41,803 nucleotides of DNA from Azospirillum isscasi (GCF_030849505.1 NZ_JAUJFI010000033.1:1-41803); one strand, 5' to 3'. Positions 10,261 to 19,849 are shown, counted from the first letter of the stretch. Translations and numbers: made by a program. Notes: a model not told the origin generated them from the sequence alone.

Positions 10261-10419
10261 GGCCGTCCTCTCGGGATCGGGGTGCGGTGCTTGGCCATCT
10301 TGAACGATGCCTTCCGCCAAGCCCATATCACCAGACAGGCCCGGCGGAAAGCCCCGGCAGGGCCAGCCATCACCGCAAGCAACAGCAAAGCCGTCCAGAA
10401 GATCGCCCGGAACATCGCC

Positions 10420-11310
10420 ATGACCAGCTACGTGAAGACCACCATCCTCCTCGCCGGCCTGACCGCCCTGTTCATGGGCATCGGCTATCTGCTCGGCGGC
10501 AAGGGCGGCATGATGATCGCCTTTGTCGTGGCGCTGGGCATGAACCTGTTCAGCTATTGGAATTCCGGCGACATGGTGCTGTCCATGTACGGCGCGCGGG
10601 AGGTCGACGCCTACACCGCGCCCGAATATTACGGCATCGTCCAGCAACTGGCCGAGCGCGCCGGCCTGCCCATGCCGCGCGTCTACATCATGGAGAACGA
10701 CCAGCCCAACGCCTTCGCCACCGGGCGCAACCCGGAGAACGCCGCCGTCGCCGCGACGACCGGCCTGCTGCGCCTGCTGACCCCGGAGGAGATCGCCGGC
10801 GTCATGGCGCATGAGCTGGCCCATGTGAAGAACCGCGACACGCTGATCATGACCATCACGGCGACCATCGCGGGCGCCATCTCCATGCTCGCCAACTTCG
10901 GCATGTTCTTCGGCGCGTCGCAGAGCAACAGCCAGGAAGGGCAGAGCGGCAACCCGCTGGGCCTGATCGGCGGCATCCTGGTCGCCATCCTGGCGCCCTT
11001 CGCCGCGATGATCGTGCAGATGGCGATCAGCCGCACCCGCGAGTACGAGGCCGACCGCATCGGCGCCGAGATCTGCGGGCGCCCGCTGTGGCTGGCCGAC
11101 GCGCTGACCCGCATCCACAACTACGCCCACCAGATCCCCAACTACGCGGCGGAGTCGAACCCGGCCACGGCGCATCTGTTCATCGCCAACCCGCTGCACG
11201 GGCGCAGCTTCGACAGCCTGTTCTCGACCCACCCGAACATGGAGGAGCGGGTCCGCCGCCTGCGCGGCATGGCCGGCGCCTCCTTCATGCCGCGCAGCCC
11301 CTGGGGCTGA
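10420..11310 (+). CDS. htpX: Membrane metalloprotease HtpX
   Basis: This 296-residue M48B zinc endopeptidase of the inner membrane degrades misfolded membrane proteins alongside FtsH. Two N-terminal membrane spans (about residues 7-25 and 29-47) precede the cytosolic zinc motif HELAH (131-135) within [20 protein letters not shown]. The third zinc ligand lies in [18 protein letters not shown]. Two more hydrophobic segments ([12 protein letters not shown] and [19 protein letters not shown]) complete the topology. The C-terminal [15 protein letters not shown] is also typical. The frame is open further upstream, but the ATG at 10420 gives the usual start. It is followed by 101 bp and the DHH gene. 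Confidence 0.97.
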   Translation: MTSYVKTTILLAGLTALFMGIGYLLGGKGGMMIAFVVALGMNLFSYWNSGDMVLSMYGAREVDAYTAPEYYGIVQQLAERAGLPMPRVYIMENDQPNAFATGRNPENAAVAATTGLLRLLTPEEIAGVMAHELAHVKNRDTLIMTITATIAGAISMLANFGMFFGASQSNSQEGQSGNPLGLIGGILVAILAPFAAMIVQMAISRTREYEADRIGAEICGRPLWLADALTRIHNYAHQIPNYAAESNPATAHLFIANPLHGRSFDSLFSTHPNMEERVRRLRGMAGASFMPRSPWG

Positions 11311-11411
11311 AGGGCGGGGTGACCCGGCCCGGCGGTTCCCGGTTGCACCACGAAAGGCGTAAGACTACCTTCCCCCTGCTTGCCCATTGTGGGGCGATCA
11401 GGGGGAAACGC

Positions 11412-12344
11412 ATGTCCGACGTCACGAAATACCGCCTCGTCACCCGCTCCGACTTCGACGGGCTGGTCTGCGCCGTGCTTCTGAAGGAGCTTGGCATCCT
11501 CGACGAGATCAAGTTCGTGCATCCCAAGGACATGCAGGACGGCAAGGTCGAGATCTCCGACCGCGACATCACCACCAACCTGCCCTATGTGCCCGGCGTC
11601 CATCTGGCCTTCGACCACCACCTGTCGGAGACGATCCGCGTCGGCAAGCGCGACAACCACATCATCGAGGCCGACGCTCCCTCCGCCGCCCGCGTGGTCT
11701 ACAATTACTACGGCGGCAAGGAGCGCTTCCCGACCATCTCCGACGAGATGATGGCCGCGGTCGATCAGGCCGACTCGGCCCAGTACGGCATCGAGGACAT
11801 CCTGAGGCCGCAGGGCTGGACCCTGCTGAACTTCATCATGGACGCGCGGACGGGCCTCGGCCGTTTCCGCGACTTCCGGATTTCCAACTACCAGCTCATG
11901 ATGGAGCTGATCGACTACTGCCGCAGCCACAGCATCGCCGAGATCCTGGCCCTGCCCGACGTGAAGGAGCGGGTGGACCTGTATTTCGAGCATGAACCGA
12001 TGTTCTCCGACCAGCTCGCCAAGTGCAGCAGCATCCAGGGCAACGTCGTGGTCATCGACCTGCGGCGTGAGGAGATCATCTACGCCGGCAACCGCTTCAT
12101 GATCTACGCCATGTATCCGGAAGCCAACGTGTCGATCCACGTCCTGTGGGGGCTGAAGCAGCAGAACACGGTGCTGGCCTGCGGCAAGTCGATCATCAAC
12201 CGCAGCTCCAAAACCAACATCGGCCCGCTGATGCTGGAGTATGGCGGCGGCGGGCACGAGGCCGCGGGCACCTGCCAGGTGGACAACGACAAGGCCGGGC
12301 AGGCGCTGGAGGAGATCGTCGCCCGCATGCGCGCGGACGGCTGA
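11412..12344 (+). CDS. DHH family phosphoesterase (exopolyphosphatase-like)
   Basis: This 310-residue DHH-DHHA1 protein belongs to the superfamily of RecJ, NrnA and GdpP. Metal-binding motifs are visible: the first Asp cluster in TRSDFDGLVCAVLL, the DHH triad in VHLAFDHHLSETI (residues 68-70), and the Asp in MMAAVDQADSAQYG. The C-terminal DHHA1 half carries the substrate-phosphate motif GGGGHEAAGTC. The family hydrolyses phosphodiesters such as nanoRNA, cyclic dinucleotides or polyphosphate; nothing here decides among these. The start follows GGGGGAAACGC, a good ribosome-binding site. The next gene begins 9 bp after the stop. Confidence 0.9.
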   Translation: MSDVTKYRLVTRSDFDGLVCAVLLKELGILDEIKFVHPKDMQDGKVEISDRDITTNLPYVPGVHLAFDHHLSETIRVGKRDNHIIEADAPSAARVVYNYYGGKERFPTISDEMMAAVDQADSAQYGIEDILRPQGWTLLNFIMDARTGLGRFRDFRISNYQLMMELIDYCRSHSIAEILALPDVKERVDLYFEHEPMFSDQLAKCSSIQGNVVVIDLRREEIIYAGNRFMIYAMYPEANVSIHVLWGLKQQNTVLACGKSIINRSSKTNIGPLMLEYGGGGHEAAGTCQVDNDKAGQALEEIVARMRADG

Positions 12345-12352
12345 CGGACATC

Positions 12353-13087
12353 TTGCCGGATCTGTTTCCCGACACCGCCCCTCTGTTCGACGGGGGCTGG
12401 CTCACCGCTTCCCCCGCCGCCACCCGCGACGAGGTGCTCCTCTGCATTGCGGAGGCCGAGCGCCGCGCCGAGGCGGCACTGGAGCGGCTCGCACAGGCGC
12501 TGAAGCAGGGCGCCGCCGCGGCGGACCGCGACCGGCGCATCGACGCCCTGCTGGCGCTGGAAACGCGCGGCATCCCCGCCTCCGGCGCGGCGGCGGACGG
12601 AGCGGTGGAGCGCTTCATGATGGAGGTCGGCTTCCGCAAGCGCGACCTGATGCCGCGCTTCCACGAGTTGGCCGGGCACAGCCGGGCCATCCACCGCCGC
12701 GCCCTGGCCGCCGTGCGGGACGCACGCTGGGCGCTGATGCTCGAACGCGCCGCCGCCGATCCCGGCGGGCCGTCCAGCCCGATCCAGGGGGCGGGGACCC
12801 GCTATGTGAAAAGCGACCGCTACGACGCCCGCGCGGCGCGCAGCCTGCCGCCGGACGACCGCGTGCGCGCCGACCGTTTCCTGAAGCGGCTGGGGGAGGA
12901 CCCCGTGCCGCCGGAGCTGGAACTGGGCGCGCTGGACGGCACGGATTTGTGGGCGATGAAGGCCGGCAACGGCAACCGCTTCATCCTGCGCCGGGGCGAG
13001 GTGCGGGGCGTGGCCTGCTTCGTCGTAGAGGACGTCGGCCCCTATCCCGACCACGAGGGCGGACGCCGCGGCGCGCTGGCCCGCTGA
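12353..13087 (+). CDS. Hypothetical protein with possible RelE/ParE-like C-terminus
   Basis: This 244-residue protein belongs to no family I recognise. It most likely starts at the TTG at 12353, 9 bp after the DHH stop; no ATG is available near the N-terminus. Residues 1-150 are helix-rich and charged (EAERRAEAALERLAQALKQG). Residues about 165-235 read DRVRADRFLKRLGEDPVPPE, then LWAMKAGNGNRFILRRGEVR and GVACFVVEDVGPYPDH. The alternating strands with a basic segment resemble the end of RelE/ParE-type mRNases (LW-x-x-K...R-F-x-x-R...VEDVG), a weak similarity by eye. There is no antitoxin-like partner. Tight coupling to the DHH gene suggests co-translation. Confidence 0.72.
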   Translation: MPDLFPDTAPLFDGGWLTASPAATRDEVLLCIAEAERRAEAALERLAQALKQGAAAADRDRRIDALLALETRGIPASGAAADGAVERFMMEVGFRKRDLMPRFHELAGHSRAIHRRALAAVRDARWALMLERAAADPGGPSSPIQGAGTRYVKSDRYDARAARSLPPDDRVRADRFLKRLGEDPVPPELELGALDGTDLWAMKAGNGNRFILRRGEVRGVACFVVEDVGPYPDHEGGRRGALAR

Positions 13088-13173
13088 GGTGCCCCGTTGA
13101 GGGGCGTCCGATTCCGCTCTGCCCCGCGCGGCGGCTCTCGACACCCGCGGTCCGGCGCGCTACATCCAGCGGC

Positions 13174-14538
13174 ATGTCCGACGCCTCCCTCGCCGCGCGC
13201 TCCGCCGCGCTCGACCTTCTGCGCGATGTGCTGCGCAAATCCATTCCCTTCGACGATGCGTTCGACGCGCATCCCGAGTTGCGGGGGCTCGACCCGCGCG
13301 ACCGCGGCTTCGTGCGGCTTCTGGTCGCCACCGTGCTGCGCCGGCTCGGCCAGCTCGACGCGCTGATCCAGGGCAGCCTCGCCAAGCCGGGCCTGCCCAA
13401 GGCCACCGTGCACGACATCCTGCGGCTGGGGGCGGCCCAGCTCGTCTTCCTCGGCACGCCCGCCCACGCCGCCGTGGACACGGCGGTGGAGCTGGCCGCC
13501 GCCAAGGGTGCGGAACCCTACAAGGGCCTGATCAACGCCGTCCTGCGCCGCATCGGGCGCGAGGGGGTGGAACTGGCCGCCCAGCAGGACGCCGGGCGCC
13601 TGAACACGCCGGACTGGCTGTGGCTGGCCTGGCGGCAGGCTTACGGCATCGCCCGCACCCGCGGCATCGTCGAGGCGCATCTGCACGAGGCGCCGCTGGA
13701 CATCACCGTGAAGGCCGATCCCGCCGCCTGGGCGGAGCGGCTGGAGGCCACGCTGCTGCCCACCGGCACGCTGCGCCGCCCCACCGGCGGCGGCGTCACC
13801 GAGCTTCCGGGCTTTGCCGAAGGGGCATGGTGGGTGCAGGATCTCGCCGCCTCGCTGCCGGCCAAGCTGTTCGGCGATCTGGCGGGCAAGCGCGTCTACG
13901 ACCTGTGCGCCGCCCCCGGCGGCAAAACCGCGCAGCTCGTCGCGCACGGGGCGCAGGTGACGGCGGTGGACCGCTCCGCCAAGCGGCTGGAGCGGGTGCG
14001 GGAGAATCTGACGCGCCTGAACCTGACGGCAGAGGTGCTGGCGGCCGACGCCGCCACCTGGACCCCGGACCAGCCCGCCGACGCCGTGCTGCTGGACGCC
14101 CCCTGTTCCGCGACGGGGGCGATCCGCCGCCATCCCGACATCCTGCGCGTCAAGACGCCCGAGGACGTGGCCAAGCTGGCCAAGGCCCAAAGCCGGCTGC
14201 TGGCCCACGCCGTCGATCTGGTGAAGCCCGGCGGCACGCTGATCTACTGCACCTGTTCCATCCAGCCGGAGGAGGGGGAGGCGCAGATCGACCGCATCCT
14301 GGCCCGCGACCCGCGAATCGAGCGGCTGCCCATCGAGCCGGGTGAGCTGGGCTCCGGGCCAAGCTCCGGGCCAAGCTCCGGGCCAAGCTCCGGGCCAAGC
14401 TCCGGGAATGCGGGGGATGCCGATTTGGCCGAGTTGCTCAACGAGCGGGGTGAGGTACGATCCCTTCCGGGCATGCTCGGCGGACTCGGCGGCATCGACG
14501 GGTTCTTCGTGGCAAGGCTGCGACGGCTGCACGATTAG
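13174..14538 (+). CDS. rsmB: 16S rRNA (cytosine-967-C5)-methyltransferase RsmB
   Basis: This 454-residue protein has the NusB-like N-terminal RNA-binding domain (about 5-150, with AARSAALDLLRDVLRKSIPF and PKATVHDILRLGAAQLVFL) and a C-terminal RsmB/Nop2-type methyltransferase domain. The SAM site is YDLCAAPGGKTAQLVA. Motif IV with the release cysteine is DAPCSATGAIRRHPD, and motif VI with the catalytic cysteine is IYCTCSIQPEEGE. It methylates C967 of 16S rRNA with SAM. A (Ser-Gly-Pro-Ser)n insert from an in-frame 12-bp repeat lies between motif VI and the terminal GGIDGFFVARLRR. The heparinase and purH genes follow in the order usual for alphaproteobacteria. Confidence 0.96.
   Translation: MSDASLAARSAALDLLRDVLRKSIPFDDAFDAHPELRGLDPRDRGFVRLLVATVLRRLGQLDALIQGSLAKPGLPKATVHDILRLGAAQLVFLGTPAHAAVDTAVELAAAKGAEPYKGLINAVLRRIGREGVELAAQQDAGRLNTPDWLWLAWRQAYGIARTRGIVEAHLHEAPLDITVKADPAAWAERLEATLLPTGTLRRPTGGGVTELPGFAEGAWWVQDLAASLPAKLFGDLAGKRVYDLCAAPGGKTAQLVAHGAQVTAVDRSAKRLERVRENLTRLNLTAEVLAADAATWTPDQPADAVLLDAPCSATGAIRRHPDILRVKTPEDVAKLAKAQSRLLAHAVDLVKPGGTLIYCTCSIQPEEGEAQIDRILARDPRIERLPIEPGELGSGPSSGPSSGPSSGPSSGNAGDADLAELLNERGEVRSLPGMLGGLGGIDGFFVARLRRLHD
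14351..14406 (+). repeat. 12-bp tandem repeat (about 4.7 copies) inside rsmB
   Basis: Four identical copies of GCTCCGGGCCAA and a partial fifth (GCTCCGGG) run without interruption. The unit is a multiple of three, so copy changes add or remove Ser-Gly-Pro-Ser without breaking the frame. It lies in a surface loop region of the methyltransferase domain rather than in a catalytic motif. Confidence 0.97.
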
Positions 14539-14665
14539 GGCACCACCGGCTTGCGGGGGTTGAGGCGAATTTGATACGACATCAGGATGCTTTCCCCCGA
14601 TCGCCCGCCCTTCCTCACCGAAGCACCGGCCATCGCTTCGCCCTGCCGTGTGACGGGGTGAGCCG

Positions 14666-16318
14666 ATGAGCGCCGGGCGTGGGAAAATGGGCCGCTTGCG
14701 GGACGGCGTCGCGCAGATCGCCTTCGGCAACCCGATCTACAAGCTGACGCTGGGCGGCCGCGCGCCGACCGCCCTGTCCATCGTGCCGCCCGACCCCTGG
14801 CCGGGCGACGCCGGGGAGGGCTCGGCGATCCTGGCCGGGGTCTTCCGCTTCGGCGGCCAGTCCGCGGCGGCGGACGCCCACGGCGCGCCGAACTGGCGGG
14901 CCGGCAGCACGGCCTGGCAGGACGCCCTGCACGGCTTCGAATGGATGCGCGACCTGCGGGCGGTCGGCGGCGACGCGGCGCGGCGGCGCGCCCGCGCGCT
15001 GGTGCTGTCCTGGCTGGACCACAACGGCGGCTGGAACGCCCAGACCTGGGCGCCGGAGGTTCTGGGCGCCCGCATCGCCACCTGGATCGGCCTGCACGAC
15101 TTCTATTGCGCCTCCGCCGACGACGAGTTCCGCGCCGCCGTCTTCGACAGCCTCGCCCGTCAGGTCAAGCATCTGGCCCGCGTGGTGCCCGGCGCGCTGG
15201 ACGGCAAGGCGCTGGTCACCGCGGTCAAGGGCCTCGTCTATGGCGGCTTCTGCCTGCCGGAGAACGAGCGCGCCGGCCAGGACGCGCTGAAGCTGCTGGA
15301 GCGCGAGCTGCCGCGCCAGATCCTGCCGGACGGCGGCCATGTGGAGCGCTGCCCTTCGGTGCAGCTCCGCATCCTGCGCGACCTGATCGACCTGCGGTCG
15401 GTCCTGCGCACCGCCCGCGCCGACGTGCCGGAAGCGTTGCAGCACGCCATCGACCGCATGACCCCGGCCCTGCGCTTCTTCCGCCACGGCGACGGCGGCC
15501 TCGCTTTGTTCAACGGCGGGCGGGAGGAGGACGCGGCGCTGGTGGACACGGTGCTGGCCCAGGCCGACGCCCGCGGGCGCCCGCTGAAGAGCGCGCCGCA
15601 CACCGGCTTCGAACGGCTGATCGCCGGGCGCACCATGGTGCTGATGGACACCGGCGTGCCGCCGGTCACCGGGCTGGACGCCACCGCCCATGCCGGCACC
15701 CTGTCGCTGGAGATGTCGGTCGGCAAAGAGCGGCTGATCGTCAATTGCGGCGCCCACCCGGTGAAGACCGGCCCCTGGCGCGCCGCCCTGGCCGGCACCG
15801 CCGCCCATTCCACCGTCGTGCTGGCCGAGACCAACTCGTCGGAGGTCGTCGAGGACGGCGGGCTGGGCCGCCGCCCCTCGCACGTCGGCTGCGAGCGGCA
15901 GGAGAACGACGGGGCGGTGCTGGTCGTCGCCACCCACAACGGCTACAGCCGCAACTTCGGCTATCTGCACCGCCGCCGCGTCTATCTGGCGGAGAACGGC
16001 GAGGATCTGCGCGGCGAGGACATGCTGGAGCCGGTGATCGGCGCCACGCCGGAGCCGCGGCCCTTCACCATCCGCTTCCACCTGCACCCGTCGGTCCAGG
16101 CGACGCCGATCCAGGGCGGGCAGGTGCTTCTGCGGCTGCACAGCGGGGCCGGCTGGCGGCTGCGCGCGTCGGGCGGCACGCTGGAGCTGGAGGAGAGCAT
16201 TTACCTGGGCAGCGGCGACGAGCCGCGGCGGACGACCCAGATCGCCATCACCGGGCATACCGGTCCCGACATCAAGACCGTGAAATGGGCCTTGCGCCGC
16301 GAGCGCAAGGGGGGGTAA
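14666..16318 (+). CDS. Heparinase II/III family protein
   Basis: This 550-residue protein has the two-part build of the family: an all-alpha toroid (about 50-300, with LHGFEWMRDLRAVGGDAARR and LILPDGGHVERCPSVQL-like helices) and a C-terminal beta-sandwich heparinase II/III domain. The sandwich includes LSLEMSVGKERLIVNCGAHP and AGTAAHSTVVLAETNSSEVV, the conserved His-containing turn. These enzymes are polysaccharide lyases; in alphaproteobacteria this member is chromosomally fixed between rsmB and purH and its substrate is unknown, possibly an envelope or exopolysaccharide uronide. No Sec signal peptide is evident at the N-terminus (MSAGRGKMGRLRDGV). It starts 127 bp after rsmB. Confidence 0.9.
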   Translation: MSAGRGKMGRLRDGVAQIAFGNPIYKLTLGGRAPTALSIVPPDPWPGDAGEGSAILAGVFRFGGQSAAADAHGAPNWRAGSTAWQDALHGFEWMRDLRAVGGDAARRRARALVLSWLDHNGGWNAQTWAPEVLGARIATWIGLHDFYCASADDEFRAAVFDSLARQVKHLARVVPGALDGKALVTAVKGLVYGGFCLPENERAGQDALKLLERELPRQILPDGGHVERCPSVQLRILRDLIDLRSVLRTARADVPEALQHAIDRMTPALRFFRHGDGGLALFNGGREEDAALVDTVLAQADARGRPLKSAPHTGFERLIAGRTMVLMDTGVPPVTGLDATAHAGTLSLEMSVGKERLIVNCGAHPVKTGPWRAALAGTAAHSTVVLAETNSSEVVEDGGLGRRPSHVGCERQENDGAVLVVATHNGYSRNFGYLHRRRVYLAENGEDLRGEDMLEPVIGATPEPRPFTIRFHLHPSVQATPIQGGQVLLRLHSGAGWRLRASGGTLELEESIYLGSGDEPRRTTQIAITGHTGPDIKTVKWALRRERKGG

Positions 16319-16407
16319 ACCGCGCGCATCCGCGGCGGACAGGCCGTGGGAATACGGATCGGTGCCTGTTTTGAGACTCTGTGGAGTGTTCGCCCTGCAA
16401 CCGTGAT

Positions 16408-16423
16408 CCCCGCCCGGGCGGGG
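16408..16423. repeat. GC-rich REP-like palindrome upstream of purH
   Basis: CCCCGCCCGGGCGGGG is a perfect 16-bp palindrome flanked by GTGAT and GGTGACG, which extends the dyad imperfectly. It lies 89 bp after the heparinase stop and 97 bp before purH. It resembles the common GTCATCCCCGC-type palindromes dispersed in alphaproteobacterial genomes; it lacks a T-tract, so it is not a standard terminator. Confidence 0.6.
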
Positions 16424-16520
16424 GTGACGAAGCGGGGTGTTTCGCTTTTCCGATTCCTCACGTTCCGTCTTCCCAAGCCCCGCCCGCCGCAGCCGGTTCC
16501 ATGACAGCCAGGATGCCCCG

Positions 16521-18125
16521 ATGAGCCCGCCGAACGTCGCCCACTCGCCCGCCCCCGATCTCGTCCGCATCACGCGCGCACTGATCTCCGTGTCCGACAA
16601 GACGGGCCTCGTCGCGCTCGGCCAGGCGCTGGCGGCCAAGGGCGTGGAGATCTTGTCCACCGGCGGCTCCGCCCAGCGGCTGGCCGAGGCCGGCATCCCG
16701 GTGAAGGAGGTCTCCGACCACACCGGCTTCCCGGAGATCATGGACGGGCGCGTCAAGACGCTGCACCCGCGCGTTCACGGCGGCATCCTGGCCCGCCGCG
16801 ACATCCACGCCGAGGCGATGGCCACCCACGACATTCCGCCGATCGACCTCGTGGTGGTGAACCTCTACCCGTTCGAGGCGACGGTGTCGAAGGGCGCCGA
16901 CTACGCCAACTGCGTGGAGAACATCGACATCGGCGGCCCGGCGATGATCCGCGCGGCGGCCAAGAACCACGACTTCGTGACGGTGGTCACCGACCCCGAG
17001 GATTACGAGGCGGTCCTGGACGAGCTGGCGACCCATGACGGTGCCGTCACCCTGAAGCTGCGGCGGACGCTGGCCCAGCGCGCCTACGCCCGCACGGCCT
17101 CCTACGATGCGGCCATCTCCTCCTGGCTGGCCGGCCAGCTCGGCGAGACCTTCCCGCCGCGCACCACCCTGTCGGGCAAGCTCAGCCAGACCCTGCGCTA
17201 CGGCGAGAACCCGCACCAGCAGGCGGCCTTCTACGTCACCGGCGAGGCCCGTCCGGGTGTCGCGACGGCGATCCAGCTCCAGGGCAAGGAGCTGTCCTAC
17301 AACAACCTGAACGACACCGACGCCGCCTTCGAGCTGGTCGCCGAGTTCGAGCGCCCCGCCGTCGCGATCATCAAGCACGCCAACCCCTGCGGCGTGGCCG
17401 AGGGGGCGAACCTGCTGGACGCCTACAAGCAGGCCCTGCTGTGCGATCCGGTCAGCGCCTTCGGCGGCATCATCGCCGTCAACCGCCCGCTGGACGCCGC
17501 CACGGCGGAGGAGATCTCCAAGCTGTTCGCCGAGGTGGTGATCGCCCCGGACGCCGACGACGCGGCCCGCGCCCTGCTCGCCACCAAGAAGAACCTGCGC
17601 GTCCTGCTGACCAAGGACGTGCCGAACCCGGCGGAGCCGGGGATGATGGTGAAGCAGCTTTCGGGCGGCTTCCTCCTCCAGAACCGCGACAACGGCCGGA
17701 TCGCCCTTGACGACCTGAAGGTGGTGACCAAGCGCGCCCCGACGGAGCAGGAGCTGGCCGACCTGCTGTTCGCCTTCCGCGTCGCCAAGCATGTGAAGTC
17801 GAACGCCATCGTCTACGCCAGGAACGGCGCCACGGTGGGCGTCGGCGCCGGCCAGATGAGCCGCGTCGATTCGGCCCGCATCGCCGCCATCAAGTCCGCG
17901 GAGGCCGCCAAGGCCGCCGGCCTGAGCGAGCCGTTGACCAAGGGCTCGGTGGTCGCGTCGGACGCCTTCTTCCCCTTCGCGGACGGCCTGCTGGCCGCGG
18001 CGGAAGCGGGTGTGACGGCGGTGATCCAGCCCGGCGGCTCGATCCGCGACAACGACGTCATCGCCGCCGCCGATGAGAAGGGCCTGGCGATGGTGCTGAC
18101 GGGGATGCGGCACTTCCGGCACTGA
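16521..18125 (+). CDS. purH: Bifunctional AICAR transformylase/IMP cyclohydrolase
   Basis: PurH performs the last two steps of IMP synthesis: formyl transfer from 10-formyl-tetrahydrofolate to AICAR, then ring closure. The 534-residue protein shows the N-terminal MGS-like cyclohydrolase domain ([51 protein letters not shown]) and the transformylase domain, with [14 protein letters not shown], the catalytic Lys-His motif [13 protein letters not shown] and [18 protein letters not shown]. The ATG at 16521 is the start; an upstream in-frame ATG at 16437 adds 28 non-conserved residues. No purine riboswitch or ZTP motif was found upstream. It closes the rsmB-heparinase-purH series. Confidence 0.97.
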   Translation: MSPPNVAHSPAPDLVRITRALISVSDKTGLVALGQALAAKGVEILSTGGSAQRLAEAGIPVKEVSDHTGFPEIMDGRVKTLHPRVHGGILARRDIHAEAMATHDIPPIDLVVVNLYPFEATVSKGADYANCVENIDIGGPAMIRAAAKNHDFVTVVTDPEDYEAVLDELATHDGAVTLKLRRTLAQRAYARTASYDAAISSWLAGQLGETFPPRTTLSGKLSQTLRYGENPHQQAAFYVTGEARPGVATAIQLQGKELSYNNLNDTDAAFELVAEFERPAVAIIKHANPCGVAEGANLLDAYKQALLCDPVSAFGGIIAVNRPLDAATAEEISKLFAEVVIAPDADDAARALLATKKNLRVLLTKDVPNPAEPGMMVKQLSGGFLLQNRDNGRIALDDLKVVTKRAPTEQELADLLFAFRVAKHVKSNAIVYARNGATVGVGAGQMSRVDSARIAAIKSAEAAKAAGLSEPLTKGSVVASDAFFPFADGLLAAAEAGVTAVIQPGGSIRDNDVIAAADEKGLAMVLTGMRHFRH

Positions 18126-18150
18126 GGACGTCCTCGCCCCCCAAGCGCCT

Positions 18151-18390
18151 CTACCCCCGCCGCGCCCCCATCAGCCGCGCCAGCACGGCGGCGGCGTTGG
18201 TTTGCTGCGGGGTGCCGTCCGCGCCCTCGTCCGGTTTCAGGCGCCCGGTCGCCGCCATGGCGATGAGCATCGCCGGATGCATCGCCGGGTGATGCCCCGC
18301 CGAGTCGACGTCCCCACGCGCCGCGGCGTGGTCGCGGGCCAGCGCCTCGTTGATGTGCGCGAAGGCCTCGATGTCCTTGATGTGCAACAT
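18151..18390 (-). CDS. Small hypothetical protein (79 aa)
   Basis: I do not recognise the family. The product is a compact helical protein ([20 protein letters not shown]), with a His/Met-rich middle ([19 protein letters not shown]) and an Ala-rich C-terminal helix ([16 protein letters not shown]). The His/Met cluster (HHPAMHPAM) could bind metal, an inference only. The ATG at 18390 is preceded by GGAGGGCGGAACGGAC, a strong ribosome-binding site, which favours it over an upstream in-frame ATG at 18441. It is convergent with purH (25 bp between stops) and lies 81 bp downstream of the MFS gene on the same strand. Confidence 0.65.
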   Translation of the reverse strand: MLHIKDIEAFAHINEALARDHAAARGDVDSAGHHPAMHPAMLIAMAATGRLKPDEGADGTPQQTNAAAVLARLMGARRG

Positions 18391-18471
18391 GTCCGTTCCG
18401 CCCTCCGCGCCAAGTTCGTTGTGCGTCGCAGCAAAAGGCAAGTTAGCAGCTTCCGCCGGTTGAATCCGCCG

Positions 18472-19785
18472 TCATGCCGCGGCGGACTGTCGCACCGTAT
18501 TCGCATCGCCCGGTGCCGGCTCCCGAACCGTCAGCATAAGCCCAAAACCGATCACGAAGAAAGCCACAACGCTCGCCATGCCCGCCCGCTGGCTGCCGAA
18601 GGCTTCGGTGGCAAGCCCGAAGGCCAGCGGCCCGACGAAGCCGGCCATGCGTCCGGTCAGGCTGTAGAGCCCGAACATCTCCCCGGCCATGTCCGGCGGG
18701 GCCAGCCGCGCCATCATGGAGCGGCCCGCCGCCTGCGCCGGCCCGAAGAAGGCGCCCAGCCCAAGCGCGAGAATCCAGAACCACGCCTTTTCCGTCGCCA
18801 GCAGCAGCGGTATCCCGAATATGGTCAGGCCGATCAGGCTGACAAGGATTGTCGGCTTGGCGCCGGCCCGATCGTCCACCCAGGCGAAGCCGATGGCCCC
18901 GACGCCGGCCACCACGTTCAGCGCGATGGCGAAGATCAGGATCTCCTCGAAGCTCATGCCGAAGGCGTGGGCGGCGAAGATGCCACCGAAGGCCGTGATG
19001 GTGTTGATGCCGTCGCGGTAGATCGCGCTGGCGATCAGGAAGCGCAGCGCGTTGCGGTATTTGCGCGTCTCCGCCAGCGTCCGGCGCAGCGTCGCCATCC
19101 CCTCCCGCGCGGCCTGCCGGATGCCCAGCCCGGTCGCCGGCACGTCCGGCACGAACAGGAAGAAGGGCAGGGCGAACAGCCCGTACCAGGCGGCGGCCAG
19201 CACCGCGGTGGCGCGCACCGGCGCCTGCTCCGCCGTGTCCAGCAGGCCGAACAGCGGGGCGGGGGACTTCACGAAGACGAACAGGGCGACCACCAGACAG
19301 GCCAGCCCGCCGAAATAGCCGACGCCCCAGCCCCAGCCGGAAATCCGCCCGAGCATCCGCGGCGGTGCCAGCGCGGTCAGGCTGGCGTTGTAGAAGACGT
19401 TCGCCAGCTCGAAGGAGACGGTGCCGACGACCACGCAGACCAGGGCGAACAGGGCGTGGGACGGGTCGGGCTTCACCCACCACAGGGCGGCGCAGAACAG
19501 GACGGTCAGGCCGGTGAACAGCGCCATCCAGGGCTTGCGCCGCCCCGTCCGGTCGGCGACGGCGCCCAGCACCGGACTGAGCAGGGCGATCAGCAGCCCG
19601 GCGACGGTCAGTGCGGCGCTCCAGCGCGAGGCCCCGACCACCTCGTCCCCGACCACGCCGCGGGCGAAGTAGACGGAGAAGATGAAGGTGGTGACGATGG
19701 TGTTGTACGACGAGTTCGCCCAGTCGTAGAGGCACCAGGACGCGATGGCTCGGCGGCTCGGCGCCTGCTGGACGCTGTGTGTCAT
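18472..19785 (-). CDS. MFS transporter, UMF1/ATG22-like
   Basis: This 437-residue inner-membrane permease has 12 predicted spans. The opening SWCLYDWANSSYNTIVTTFI is the signature of the UMF1 (vacuolar effluxer Atg22-like) branch of the major facilitator superfamily. The loop 2-3 motif appears as GAVADRTGRRKPWMALF. Other clear spans are ILIFAIALNVVAGVGAIGFA, ILALGLGAFFGPAQAAGRSM and VVAFFVIGFGLMLTV. Bacterial UMF1 substrates are unknown; fungal Atg22 exports amino acids. It is monocistronic or coupled to the small gene behind it. The upstream 109 bp contains a 13-bp triplicate. Confidence 0.92.
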   Translation of the reverse strand: MTHSVQQAPSRRAIASWCLYDWANSSYNTIVTTFIFSVYFARGVVGDEVVGASRWSAALTVAGLLIALLSPVLGAVADRTGRRKPWMALFTGLTVLFCAALWWVKPDPSHALFALVCVVVGTVSFELANVFYNASLTALAPPRMLGRISGWGWGVGYFGGLACLVVALFVFVKSPAPLFGLLDTAEQAPVRATAVLAAAWYGLFALPFFLFVPDVPATGLGIRQAAREGMATLRRTLAETRKYRNALRFLIASAIYRDGINTITAFGGIFAAHAFGMSFEEILIFAIALNVVAGVGAIGFAWVDDRAGAKPTILVSLIGLTIFGIPLLLATEKAWFWILALGLGAFFGPAQAAGRSMMARLAPPDMAGEMFGLYSLTGRMAGFVGPLAFGLATEAFGSQRAGMASVVAFFVIGFGLMLTVREPAPGDANTVRQSAAA

Positions 19786-19849
19786 GCTTGGGACGAGCCA
19801 TCTGCGGACGGAGATGGCCCACTGTATTCAAACGGCCGGGGAAAACCAA

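Noticed and set aside
14351..14406. CRISPR-like repeats in rsmB
   Set aside because: The 12-bp units are contiguous with no spacers and lie in frame within a gene.
16319..16520. ZTP or purine riboswitch upstream of purH
   Set aside because: No conserved pfl-motif segments or purine aptamer core could be found; only a GC palindrome is present.
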